NCBI RefSeq assembly: GCF_002929745.1
Contig: NZ_PJIQ01000011.1
Location: 59,702 to 123,701, forward strand
DNA: 64,000 bases
Reading direction: 5' to 3'
Source: Arthrobacter sp. B1805
GTDB lineage: Bacteria; Actinomycetota; Actinomycetes; Actinomycetales; Micrococcaceae
Part shown: positions 32,759 through 41,638 of the stretch, one piece after another
Layout: the number at the start of each line of letters is the position of its first letter
Position numbering within the stretch: the stretch's first letter is position 1
The notes under the pieces: model-generated
The model's database searches: none
What the model was told of the DNA's origin: nothing
The model's input: only the letters and a program-made list of their open reading frames with translations
Program-made: the position numbers and the translations under genes

Positions 32759-34267
32759 TTAGAGCTGGTCGGTGAGGGCGGCTGTTGCTTCCTCGTAGGC
32801 TCGGCGTGTGGCGGGGTTCAGGGCTTCGTAGTCGAAGTCCTGGCCCTCCTGCAGGGACCTGTCGAACGGCACGACGACGACGGCCGCGAGGCCGATGCTT
32901 TCCCCGTACTCCTTGAGCTGGGCGAGCCGTTCGCTGTTGGGCTGCGCGGTGTTCGTGATGACCAGGATCGACCGGGCGAACTTCGCGGCGTGGCCTTGGG
33001 CTTTGACGCCCTCGATGGTCGCCTCGAGGAGACGGAAGTCATCGGCCTTGTTTTGGGCGACGAACACGAGCGAGTCAGCGACGTCGACGGCGGCCTGCCA
33101 TGTCGATGCCTGGGCGGAGTTGCCTGTGTCGAGCAGGATCAGGTTGTAGAGAGAGAGCAGTACATCGTGCGCGGCCTTCACGGAGGTGCCGTCGACGCGG
33201 CGGCGGTCAGCGCCTTCGGGCGGGGAGGCGAGGACGTGGATGCGGTCGTCGCCCTGCGGGCGGATGTAGCGCACGAGGTCGCTGGTGCGTCGGGTGACGG
33301 TACCGAGGTTGCGGATCAGGTCCAGCGTGGTGCGGTCGTGGGAGCCTGCAACGGCCCGCTCACCCAGGGTGCCCTGGTTCTCGTTGAACTCACCCGCGAG
33401 GATGTTCCCTCCACGGATCCGCCCGTAGGTAGCGGCCAGGTGGTACGCCACGGTGGTCTTCGTCGCACCGCCCTTGAGCTGGACAACGGCCATGGTGCAG
33501 TGGGTCTCCAGCGGGCGCTGGATCCGTGCCCGCCGCTCACGGCTTGCCTGCTCTGCAGGGGACGCGGCGAGCTTGGCTTTGAACGTGGCGTTCAGCCAGC
33601 CCCGGAACCCCTCACGTGCCGGCGCTGCCGCCTTCTCGGCCTTCACCTCGGGGCGCAGCTTGATCCGGGCATCCCCTGGCTCCACCTGAACAGTGACTGG
33701 GACAGGCTGTGATGCCGCTGATGCCGCTGACACCTCTGATCCATGTGACACCGGGGCCGGTTCGGGGGAAGCCGTTGGGGGAATGTCAGGGATCTGCTTG
33801 ACCGCCGGCTGAGGTGCCTGGCGTGATGCCTGCGGTTCCGCTGCTTCGGGCTGAGCATCCTCGATCACAGGAAGGCTGGCCACAGAAGTGGGGTCCACGT
33901 CTGCTGTAACAGGACGCTCAGCCTGACGTCCTGCCGGGCGTTCGGGCTGGCTTGCAGGTGTTGCCTGGGTTGGGCGGGGGGTGGTTCGGCGTGGTGGCCG
34001 CTTCTTCACGGGCACGCTGGCGTCTGCTTCGACAGAACCGTCCTCATTGACGATGAGGTGGGTCTGCGGCTGCGTCGTCGAGGACGGATCGTAGGCGGTG
34101 ACCTTCACGGGGCGGCTGAGGTCGCCTGCCGTGCTGGCGAGGAAGCCGATCGCTTCCGGCATGGACCCGAAGGTCTGGTCGACTCCATCGATGGTGACGC
34201 TCACTGTGTCGTCGTCGCCGATGGTCGCCGTGCATACCGGCCTGGTCAGTGCTTCCGCCGTCATCAT
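32759..34267 (-). CDS. ParA/MinD-like ATPase with long linker (conjugation operon)
   Basis: A 502-residue protein. The N-terminal 75 residues form a small domain (VCTATIGDDDTVSVTIDGVD), followed by a Pro/Ala/Glu-rich linker to about residue 230, then an ATPase domain. The Walker A is VQLKGGATKTT, in which the usual Gly before the catalytic Lys is Thr. LILLDTGNSAQASTW gives the Walker A' region and VFVAQNKADDF follows. Proteins of this shape occur next to actinobacterial conjugation genes and resemble CpaE or TadZ localisation factors. A role in placing the transfer machine is inference. GAGGGGAC supports the ATG at 34267. Confidence 0.75.
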   Translation of the reverse strand: MMTAEALTRPVCTATIGDDDTVSVTIDGVDQTFGSMPEAIGFLASTAGDLSRPVKVTAYDPSSTTQPQTHLIVNEDGSVEADASVPVKKRPPRRTTPRPTQATPASQPERPAGRQAERPVTADVDPTSVASLPVIEDAQPEAAEPQASRQAPQPAVKQIPDIPPTASPEPAPVSHGSEVSAASAASQPVPVTVQVEPGDARIKLRPEVKAEKAAAPAREGFRGWLNATFKAKLAASPAEQASRERRARIQRPLETHCTMAVVQLKGGATKTTVAYHLAATYGRIRGGNILAGEFNENQGTLGERAVAGSHDRTTLDLIRNLGTVTRRTSDLVRYIRPQGDDRIHVLASPPEGADRRRVDGTSVKAAHDVLLSLYNLILLDTGNSAQASTWQAAVDVADSLVFVAQNKADDFRLLEATIEGVKAQGHAAKFARSILVITNTAQPNSERLAQLKEYGESIGLAAVVVVPFDRSLQEGQDFDYEALNPATRRAYEEATAALTDQL

Positions 34268-34273
34268 GTCCCC

Positions 34274-34567
34274 TCAGTCTTCTGGTGGATCGTTCTCGGT
34301 ATCTGGCTCGGTACCTGGTTCCGGCGCAGATTTGGGGCCAGGCGTGTTGTAGTGCGCCTCGAGGTGGTCCTTGATGTCGTCGCGGAAGATGATCCATGTC
34401 CCGCCGAGTCTGATTGCAGGTATCCGGCCATCGCGCAGCCATCGGTACGTCACTGTCTTGTCGGATAGACCAAGAACGTCAGTGAGCTGGTCGACACTGA
34501 GTCGCGGGGGCAGATCAGCGAAAAGTACATCGAGTGCTCTAGACACAAGGACCACTCCAGTCCCCAT
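34274..34567 (-). CDS. Helix-turn-helix (excisionase/MerR-type) DNA-binding protein
   Basis: A 97-residue protein. SVDQLTDVLGLSDKTVTYRW then LRDGRIPAIRLGGTWIIFRD is the helix-turn-helix with wing of excisionase-type proteins (helix_turn_helix_17). An acidic Pro/Glu tail follows. It is the first gene of the minus-strand conjugation operon, facing the plus-strand operon, and may control both. Confidence 0.8.
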   Translation of the reverse strand: MGTGVVLVSRALDVLFADLPPRLSVDQLTDVLGLSDKTVTYRWLRDGRIPAIRLGGTWIIFRDDIKDHLEAHYNTPGPKSAPEPGTEPDTENDPPED

Positions 34568-34702
34568 GCAGGGAACAGTACCCTAGGTTACGCCTCGATT
34601 CACTTTCGGTCACTTCAGTTGACATAATGGCTCTCCAGTTCTCTGCGGTGCGTTAGGATGATCGCAGTCGAGTCTATGGGAAGCCGTCGGGGGCATAGCT
34701 AA

Positions 34703-35338
34703 ATGAACAATCGTTGGGGCGACTTCGTCACGCGCGAGCCCGTCGAGGCGCCCGTCGTGACGGAGACCGAAATTCGGGACGCTGTTGAGGTTTTACGCGG
34801 TGTCGCCGGTCCGCAGCAGGGCATTCTTGGCCTCGCTGCAGGCGAGGGTATGGCCCGGTTTATCACCGACAACCCCGAGGTCTTCTGGCTTGGAGTGCAC
34901 GGGGGAGCCGGTGAGAACACCATGGCCGACCTCCTGGGCGGGGTTCCCTGCCACCATCGCTGGCCCTCCCGCTCGGATGCTGTCCCGACCACTGACCTGT
35001 CGGCGCCGCCGGCCGATGTCTTTCTCGTCGCCCGGCAGAACCACCGGGGCCTGAAAGCCGCGCAGCTCGCAGCCCGTGACTGGGCCGCCGGCTCACATCC
35101 CACCATCACCCTGCGCGGCCTCATCGTGATCGCGGACGCACCCGGCAAGACGCCCAAGGCCCTGCATAACCTGACCCGCATCACCGCCGGCGGCGTCCCA
35201 CAGACGTGGACGCTGCCGTGGATAGAAGAGCTTCGGCTCCACGGCACGGTCGACCCCGAGTCGCTGGCCCGCGAGCCAAGGAAAGTCCTCACCAGTCTCA
35301 GTGAGGTCATCGATCACCTTAATTCTGGAAGGAATTAG
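34703..35338 (+). CDS. DUF6668-like protein, first gene of the plus-strand conjugation operon
   Basis: A 211-residue protein with a nucleotide-binding look: FWLGVHGGAGENTMADLLGG resembles a relaxed P-loop, VPTTDLSAPPADVFLVARQ and RGLIVIADAPGKTPKAL act as later strands of a Rossmann-type ATPase. It matches my memory of DUF6668 proteins in conjugative elements. ATG at 34703 follows a 135-base divergent promoter region with a TTGACA near 34619. The next gene begins after a GGAAGGA site. Confidence 0.6.
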   Translation: MNNRWGDFVTREPVEAPVVTETEIRDAVEVLRGVAGPQQGILGLAAGEGMARFITDNPEVFWLGVHGGAGENTMADLLGGVPCHHRWPSRSDAVPTTDLSAPPADVFLVARQNHRGLKAAQLAARDWAAGSHPTITLRGLIVIADAPGKTPKALHNLTRITAGGVPQTWTLPWIEELRLHGTVDPESLAREPRKVLTSLSEVIDHLNSGRN

Positions 35339-35342
35339 AACC

Positions 35343-35645
35343 ATGCAGCTGCTCCTCCTCGCACAGGACGTCATGATCAACGCGAACACCCTGCCCGACA
35401 GCGCGCCCCTAGCCCCTCCCGGGATCGGCGACGCCTGGAACCGGATGGTCGGTGTCGGCAAGTGGATCGCCCTGGGCATCTGCGTCCTCGGCCTCCTCGT
35501 CGTCGGCGGCAAGATGGCGTTCGACTCCAGCCGCGGCGAAACCACGCAGGAGATCTCCGGCATCATCAAAATCGTCCTCGCCGTCGCCCTCATCTCCGGC
35601 GGAGCCTCACTGCTGACCTTCATCTCCGGCGGCGGCGCAGCCTAG
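35343..35645 (+). CDS. Small two-helix membrane protein (VirB2/TrbC pilin-like)
   Basis: A 100-residue protein with a short N-terminal exported or loop segment (LAQDVMINANTLPDSAP), then two helices, WIALGICVLGLLVVGGKMAF and IIKIVLAVALISGGASLLTF, joined by a charged loop SSRGETTQEIS. This is the layout of VirB2/TrbC pilins. GGAAGGA precedes the ATG at 35343. Position right before the channel genes supports the call. Confidence 0.7.
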   Translation: MQLLLLAQDVMINANTLPDSAPLAPPGIGDAWNRMVGVGKWIALGICVLGLLVVGGKMAFDSSRGETTQEISGIIKIVLAVALISGGASLLTFISGGGAA

Positions 35646-35682
35646 CCACCCTGCAGAATCAGCCCTACCTACAGGAGTAGTC

Positions 35683-36447
35683 ATGGCCGAAACCGAAGAA
35701 ACCGAGAACGTCTGGTGGGCTGCACCCCGCTTCCTCATGTCAGCGGTTGCCGTCCTGCTGCTCATCATCGTCGGGATCATCCTCTTCGTCTGGGTCGGCA
35801 ACGACGACGAATCCGAGGCCGCACCACCAGCTCAGACACAGGCGGCCACACCTACACCATCTGCGTCGGCAACTTCATCGGACGAGTCCGTGTGCGGCCT
35901 GGGTGCCACCGGAGGGACCACCCTGACCTCTGCGCCTGAGAACGTTGAGTGGGAGTTCCTTGGTGGAATTGCAGCACCCAAGTCCGCCGATCATGGCCCA
36001 GGTGTTGTGGACGAGCAGACTGGTGTCCGCTCCTGCTACTCCCACACCCCCGAAGGGGCACTTGTCGCCATGGTGGGACTGCTCGCCTCATCGGGCGATG
36101 ATGCGTTGTTCTTGGAAACCACCAAAGCTCTTTCACTCGAAGGCCCTGGCAAAGACATCGGTCTTGAGCGGATTGAGCAGCGAATAGCCTCCGATGCCGG
36201 CCCGACTCCTCCAATCAAGATCGAAGGCTTCCGCCTTCTGTCTTACACGGAAGATAAGGCAACAGTGGAGGTTGCCTACTCTGGTGACTCCGGCGAGGGA
36301 CTTGTCTACTTCACCACCTCTGGCGTCATGGAGTGGCACGAGGGTGACTGGTACGTGAGGTACAAGGACGACGGTTCGAGTGGGCCTGTTCAGGGTCAGA
36401 TTTCCGACCTGTCGGGCTACATTCCTTGGGGTCCCAACAGTGGCTGA
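35683..36447 (+). CDS. Membrane-anchored extracytoplasmic conjugation protein
   Basis: A 254-residue bitopic protein. One helix (MSAVAVLLLIIVGIILFVWV, residues 19-38) is followed by an acidic and Thr/Pro linker and an extracytoplasmic domain with paired cysteines (SVCGLG and SCYSHTPEGA). VEVAYSGDSGEGLVYF and HEGDWYVRYKDDG near the end resemble NTF2-like TcpC/VirB8 scaffolds. AGGAG precedes the ATG. The stop overlaps the GTG of the next gene by eight bases. Confidence 0.6.
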   Translation: MAETEETENVWWAAPRFLMSAVAVLLLIIVGIILFVWVGNDDESEAAPPAQTQAATPTPSASATSSDESVCGLGATGGTTLTSAPENVEWEFLGGIAAPKSADHGPGVVDEQTGVRSCYSHTPEGALVAMVGLLASSGDDALFLETTKALSLEGPGKDIGLERIEQRIASDAGPTPPIKIEGFRLLSYTEDKATVEVAYSGDSGEGLVYFTTSGVMEWHEGDWYVRYKDDGSSGPVQGQISDLSGYIPWGPNSG

Positions 36448-38326
36448 GGTTGCTAAGAACGAATGCAACTTTGGGGATCTCGGATGCAACGTCGGCAATG
36501 GCATTTCAGACGCTCTTACCGGTGCAGCAGGTAACGCGATTGAAGCGATGGCTGATGCCGTTCAGGCGGCGTTGGTTGCGACGATCGCCCAGCTCGGCAC
36601 GCTGTGGACGACGATCGACGCGGGCAATCTGACGACTGGAGCCACTGGTTCCGCTGATGCTCCCGCGGGGGGTGCGTTCGATGATCAGGTTGCCACGATC
36701 CTCGGTTATGCGACGTGGATCGGGCTTGGTATTAGTACGATCGCGATCATCTTGTTGGGAATCACTCTGGTGACGAATGCTCGCCGTGGTGATGGTGCGG
36801 GCCTGGTGAACACCGCGACCATCGTGTTTGGTGGGGCTGCCCTCGTTGGTGGAGCCACCTCTCTGGTCGGCTACATCGTTCCTCGACGCGCAGCCTCGTC
36901 GGCTCCGGCCGTGGGCTTCGTGCAGGATCAGACGTTCTATCTGACTCTCGCTTTGGCTGCTATCAGCATGATCGTCGCCGGCGTCCGCATGGTGTGGTCA
37001 CAGCGGGCCGAACCGGCACAGGACCTCCTCAAGGGACTCCTGACGCTGGCCATCGTGACAGCCTCCGGTGTCGCCCTCCTCAACGTGCTCCTCGGAGCTA
37101 CCGACGCTCTGGCGGAGCAAATCATCCAGGCTGGTGTCGGAGACGACTTCCAAGCTGATGTGCAGATGCTTCTGGGCATGGAAGACACGGGCGCCTCCAG
37201 CGCGACCTTCCTGATGGGCAATCAGATGCTCATCATCGTCGGCGGGCTGCTTGCCGTGCTGGTGAACATCGTGCAGATCATGCTCATGGTGCTCCGGACG
37301 GCGATGCTGTTCCTCATTGCTGGTGTCCTGCCCCTGTCGGCGGCTTTCATGAACACCGAAACGGGTAAGAGCTGGTTCAGCAAAATCATTGCGTGGACCC
37401 TCGCCTTCGCGTTCTACAAGCCAGCTGCCGCACTGATTTACGCGACCGGCATCCAGATGACGACCGCTGGCTTGTTCTCCGGTCAGGCTCTCCTGCAGTT
37501 CTCCGCGGGCCTCATGCTGATCCTCGCGTCTGTTGTGGCTCTGCCGGTCCTCATCGGCTTCCTCAGCCCGGCGCTGGGCGCCATGGCGTCCTCCGGTGGT
37601 GGCGGTGGGGCCGCCATGGGCTTCGCAGCACTGGGCGCAGCAATCCCGCAGGGTGCGTCCCGCACTCCGCGTGGAGGACAGGGGTTCGGTAGCCAGGCAC
37701 CACCTCAGGGGCCTCCGGCGAAGTCGGGGACCTCGGGCAACTCGTCGTCCGCTCCGAAGGGCGGCGGGGACGGTAGCGGTGACGGTGCTGCACCGAAGGG
37801 CGCAGACGTGACCGGTGGCGGTTCGAAAGCAGTGCCGACTGAGTCAGCAGCAAGTACCACGGCTGGGGCTGGCAGTACCGCTGGTGCAGGCGCTGGTGCG
37901 GCGGCTGGTGGCAGTGCTGCAGCTGGAGCGGCTGCGGCCGTGCCTCCCGTAGCTGCAGCAATGGTTGCTGGGCAGGCGATTAAGAAGGGCAGCGAGGCCG
38001 TCCAGGGTGCTGTCCAGGAAGGTGCTCAAACCGGTTCGGGCAGTGGACAGGGCGGTTCGAATAGCCTTCCGAAGGCTTCACCACCGTCAGCTGCGGAGTC
38101 GGGGGCTAAGCCTTCGGCTCAGGGCGCTATTCCGCCCCAGACAGCCGGAGGGCCGGCGGGTGCGCGAGCAGCTGGACCCAAGGGTGCATCCAGTGCGGCT
38201 GGCCCGGCGGGCGCTGCGCTGAGTCAGGGAGCTGCGCAGCTCCAAAAGCAGGCGCAGCAGTTGAAGAACGAAGTCTCGAACAATACTGGGAACGAGGACC
38301 GCACTGATGGCGCACACCGACGCTAA
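36440..38326 (+). CDS. Polytopic conjugation membrane protein (TrbL/VirB6-like)
   Basis: A 628-residue channel component. The first part has paired cysteines (NECNFGDLGC), then about seven to eight transmembrane helices between residues 90 and 400, among them WIGLGISTIAIILLGITLV and MLIIVGGLLAVLVNIVQIML. From about residue 405 the chain is a Gly/Ala/Ser/Pro-rich soluble tail with GGGGG runs. This is the VirB6/TrbL layout in actinobacterial SCO6880-type systems. The GTG at 36440 overlaps the preceding gene. The stop overlaps the start of the SCO6880 gene by 20 bases. Confidence 0.75.
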   Translation: MAEVAKNECNFGDLGCNVGNGISDALTGAAGNAIEAMADAVQAALVATIAQLGTLWTTIDAGNLTTGATGSADAPAGGAFDDQVATILGYATWIGLGISTIAIILLGITLVTNARRGDGAGLVNTATIVFGGAALVGGATSLVGYIVPRRAASSAPAVGFVQDQTFYLTLALAAISMIVAGVRMVWSQRAEPAQDLLKGLLTLAIVTASGVALLNVLLGATDALAEQIIQAGVGDDFQADVQMLLGMEDTGASSATFLMGNQMLIIVGGLLAVLVNIVQIMLMVLRTAMLFLIAGVLPLSAAFMNTETGKSWFSKIIAWTLAFAFYKPAAALIYATGIQMTTAGLFSGQALLQFSAGLMLILASVVALPVLIGFLSPALGAMASSGGGGGAAMGFAALGAAIPQGASRTPRGGQGFGSQAPPQGPPAKSGTSGNSSSAPKGGGDGSGDGAAPKGADVTGGGSKAVPTESAASTTAGAGSTAGAGAGAAAGGSAAAGAAAAVPPVAAAMVAGQAIKKGSEAVQGAVQEGAQTGSGSGQGGSNSLPKASPPSAAESGAKPSAQGAIPPQTAGGPAGARAAGPKGASSAAGPAGAALSQGAAQLQKQAQQLKNEVSNNTGNEDRTDGAHRR

Positions 38327-39824
38327 GACCCCCGACGTCCGACCACGCATCTACGGCAACTACCGGTTGCCGACGAGCAAGGGTCTGGCCGGGCTGTCGA
38401 CGGCCGGCACCATGATCTTGATCCTCGGCGTCGTCGTCGGCGTGGTCCTGATGATGCTCGGCCAGTGGATGGGAGCCCTGATCTTCGAGCTGCTGATTGG
38501 AGTGCTGATCCTCCTGTCGATGCAGAAGAACAAGCACGGCCGCACGATGATCGAGCGCATCATGCGCCGCTTCGGGTGGATGAACGCCCGCTACGCCGGG
38601 GCGAACGTGTACCGGGCGGGACCGATCAGCCGTGTTCCCTCCGGGACGACGCAGCTGCCTGGTATCTCGGCTCGCTCGACCATCAGCGAGCACACCGACG
38701 GCTACGGCCGCCCGTTCGCCCTGCTGCACATCCCGGTGAAGAACCACTACACCGTGGTGCTCGGTTCCGAGCCGGACGGTGGCGGCATGGTCGACCAGGA
38801 GCAGATCAACCGGTGGGTCGACCGGTGGTCGCACTGGCTGGGCATGCTCACCGACGAGCCCGGTCTGATTGCCGCGTCCGCGACGATCGAGACCGCACCG
38901 GATTCCGGGTTCCGGCTCGCCCGTAAGGTCGAGAACCGGATGGACCCGAACGCACCGGCGTTCGCCCGCGACATCATGAATGAAACCGTGCGTGCCCTTC
39001 CCACCGGTGCGACCGTCACGCGTGCGTACATCGCGGTGACGTTCAAGGCGACGCTGCGCCCGGGCGGGAAGATCCGCAAAGCCGATGAGGTCGCCAACGA
39101 CCTCGCGGCCCGGCTGCCGAACCTGACCCTGAGCCTGGGTGACACCGGGGCCGGCGTCTCGACCCCCTTGTCCGCGCAGGAGCTGTGCGAGGTCATCCGC
39201 GTGGCGTACGACCCTGCGGAGGCGATCCTGTTCGACCGCGCCCACGCAGACGGTAAGGCACCGATGTTGGACTGGAACGAGGTCGGCCCGCAGGCCGCTG
39301 ACGCGTTCTGGGACAGCTACCACCACAACAACGCGTGGTCGAAGACCTGGGCGATGTCAGTGCCCCCTCGATCCACCATTCAGGCGAACGTGCTGCAGTC
39401 CCTCGTCGCGCCGACCCCTGAGGTCGTCCGCAAGCGCGTGACGATGCTCTACCGTCCGATCGACCCGGCGCGAGCTGCGCAGCTGGTCGAGAACGACGTC
39501 AACACCGCGACCTTCAACGCCTCATCACGGAACCGCGCGACGTCGCGGGACAGCCGTGAGACGCGGGCCGCGAAAGCGACGGCGGAGGAGGAAGCCGATG
39601 GAGCAGGTCTGCTGAACTTCGCGATGATCGTCACCGCGACGGTCCGTCACAAGGAGGACCTGCCCGAAGCCGAGGCCGCGATCGAGAACCTCGGCGCATC
39701 CGCTCGTATCCGCCTCGAGGAGGCTTACGGGGCGCAGGACTCCACCTTCGCCGCCGGCCTGCCGCTGGGCATCGTCATTCCCGACCACCTGGCACTGCCC
39801 AAGACTGTAAGGGACGCACTCTGA
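38307..39824 (+). CDS. SCO6880-family conjugation protein (PrgI/VirB3-like N-terminus)
   Basis: A 505-residue protein of the family named after Streptomyces SCO6880. RIYGNYRLPTSKGLAGLS opens it, followed by two helices (MILILGVVVGVVLMML and ALIFELLIGVLILLSM), as in PrgI/VirB3 proteins. The rest is a long cytoplasmic part with GYGRPFALLHIP, PDSGFRLARKVE and LLNFAMIVTATVRH. It precedes and overlaps the VirB4-like ATPase by one base (stop/ATG TGATG), so the two probably form one complex. Confidence 0.85.
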   Translation: MAHTDAKTPDVRPRIYGNYRLPTSKGLAGLSTAGTMILILGVVVGVVLMMLGQWMGALIFELLIGVLILLSMQKNKHGRTMIERIMRRFGWMNARYAGANVYRAGPISRVPSGTTQLPGISARSTISEHTDGYGRPFALLHIPVKNHYTVVLGSEPDGGGMVDQEQINRWVDRWSHWLGMLTDEPGLIAASATIETAPDSGFRLARKVENRMDPNAPAFARDIMNETVRALPTGATVTRAYIAVTFKATLRPGGKIRKADEVANDLAARLPNLTLSLGDTGAGVSTPLSAQELCEVIRVAYDPAEAILFDRAHADGKAPMLDWNEVGPQAADAFWDSYHHNNAWSKTWAMSVPPRSTIQANVLQSLVAPTPEVVRKRVTMLYRPIDPARAAQLVENDVNTATFNASSRNRATSRDSRETRAAKATAEEEADGAGLLNFAMIVTATVRHKEDLPEAEAAIENLGASARIRLEEAYGAQDSTFAAGLPLGIVIPDHLALPKTVRDAL

Positions 39825-41638
39825 TGGCCGCACTCAACCCATCTGCAGGTTCCTTCAACGCTGCGGGTTCATCCAACCCGGGGCAGGTTCCTGACGGAGC
39901 ATGGGCCCGCGTTCTCGCGAAACTCAGTACAGGCCGGTCAACGAACGCTCCTGCGAAAGCGAAGGGCCGAGCCAAGAGCGGTACGAAGGCTGCGACGAAT
40001 GCGAGGAAAGCTCGGACGGGCAGCACTGCGGTCAAGGCCCCCATGCGTCCAGGGCCTCGCGGGTTCAAGGGCCGTGGGATGGGTGAGGCGCAGCTGCTGC
40101 ACCCGGTGAAGGAGATGCGCGGCACGAACTATCAGGTGTGCGGTCTGTACCCGTTCCCGATGGGCGGCGGCGCACCCCTGGAAGGTGTGCCGCTGGGACG
40201 GAACCTGCTCTCGAACGAGCCGGTGTGCTGCGACCCGATTTCGTGGTTCCAGAACGTCCGCCTGATTTCGAACCCGTCCGCGTTCGTCATGGCGAACCCC
40301 GGCCTGGGGAAGTCCTCGCTGCTGCGCCGCATGGCGATCGGCCTGTGCGCGTTCGGGGTGAACCCCATGATCCTCGGGGACATCAAGGGCGAGCACATCG
40401 ACATGATCGAAAAGCTCGGCGGCAAGGGCCTCCCTTTGGGCCGCGGTATCGGCCACATCAACCCCCTCGATGATGCCGGCGCCCTAGAAGCTGCGACCCG
40501 GCTCTCCCCCGTGAAGCGGGAGGAACTGCTCACCGAACTGCACGCACGACGTCGTGGACTCATTGCCGCTCTCATTGCCATCCTGCGCAAAAAACCCCTC
40601 GATGAGCGTGAGGAGTCGATCCTTGACCGGTGCTTGATGGTCCTCGAGGCGGAGCACAACCTCGCTGGCACTGTTCCCCTCATGGACGATCTGCGGACTG
40701 TCCTGAAAGCACGTCCGGCGCAGGTGCGCGAGGTGGCTTTGGATCGTGGCAGCAACGAGCGGTACGACACGATCACCGAGGGTCTGGAGTCCTCGCTGAA
40801 CTCCCTCTGCGGGGCTGGCGCGTTCGGTGACATGTTCTCCAAGCAGTCCACTCACAAGATCGACGCGACGACGCCGATGGCGTTCGACCTCTCCCGGATC
40901 TCGCAGGCCGAGAACGATCTGCGGGCGGCAACACTCATGGCGTGCTGGTCTGCCGGGTTCGGGACCGTCACCACCTCGAACATGCTCGCTGACGACGGCG
41001 TGATCGAGCGCCAGCGATTCCTGGTGATACTCGATGAGCTGTGGAACACCCTCGCGGCCGGTCCCGGCATCGTGGATCAGGTCAACGCCCTCACCCGTCT
41101 GAACCGTGAGTGGGGCGTCGGGCAGATCATGGCGTCCCACACTCCCTCTGACCTCAAAGCGGTCAAGGACGAAGCGGACCGGCACAAGGCCCAGGGCATC
41201 ATGGACCGCTGCGGCATCAAAATCCTCGGTGGCCTCGCCCGCTCCGAAATGCCGCTGCTCACCCAGTCCGTGCCGTTGAGCAACCGGGAGCAGGAACAGC
41301 TCGCCGCATGGCAGGACCCGCCCGCCTGGAACCGGGCAGGCGACGACGCCATGCGCTACACCAACGACGACGTGTTCCGGCGGACCGATCAGTCGTTCAC
41401 GGACGACGAGCTGGCCGCGTGGCTCGAGGACGACGACAACGCCGCCTGGTACAACGACGACCGGACCACCCAGCCCCCACCAGGGCAGGGCAAGTTCTTC
41501 ATCAAGGTCGGCTCCCGGGCCGGCATCCCGTTCTCAATGGAGTTCACCCCCACCGAGCGCCGGTCGCGAGTCCACGACACCGAGAAGAAGTGGCACAAGG
41601 CCAAGAGCCGCGCCGCAGAGGAACGAGGCGAGCTGTGA
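39824..41638 (+). CDS. VirB4-like conjugation ATPase
   Basis: A 604-residue ATPase. Walker A MANPGLGKSSLLRR is at residues 156-169, LGDIKGEHIDMI follows, and Walker B FLVILDELWNTLA lies near 397-409. QIMASHTPSDLKAV fits the downstream sensor region. The first 75 residues are a basic Ala/Lys/Ser-rich tail. Family members power assembly of the type IV channel in the inner membrane. It overlaps the SCO6880 gene at the start and the VirD4-like gene by four bases (GTGA) at the end. Confidence 0.85.
   Translation: MAALNPSAGSFNAAGSSNPGQVPDGAWARVLAKLSTGRSTNAPAKAKGRAKSGTKAATNARKARTGSTAVKAPMRPGPRGFKGRGMGEAQLLHPVKEMRGTNYQVCGLYPFPMGGGAPLEGVPLGRNLLSNEPVCCDPISWFQNVRLISNPSAFVMANPGLGKSSLLRRMAIGLCAFGVNPMILGDIKGEHIDMIEKLGGKGLPLGRGIGHINPLDDAGALEAATRLSPVKREELLTELHARRRGLIAALIAILRKKPLDEREESILDRCLMVLEAEHNLAGTVPLMDDLRTVLKARPAQVREVALDRGSNERYDTITEGLESSLNSLCGAGAFGDMFSKQSTHKIDATTPMAFDLSRISQAENDLRAATLMACWSAGFGTVTTSNMLADDGVIERQRFLVILDELWNTLAAGPGIVDQVNALTRLNREWGVGQIMASHTPSDLKAVKDEADRHKAQGIMDRCGIKILGGLARSEMPLLTQSVPLSNREQEQLAAWQDPPAWNRAGDDAMRYTNDDVFRRTDQSFTDDELAAWLEDDDNAAWYNDDRTTQPPPGQGKFFIKVGSRAGIPFSMEFTPTERRSRVHDTEKKWHKAKSRAAEERGEL

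Noticed and set aside
31700..33712. 670-codon plus-strand frame
   Set aside because: Runs opposite the transglycosylase/M23 and ParA-like genes, which have recognisable motifs; composition is Arg/Gly/Val-rich noise.
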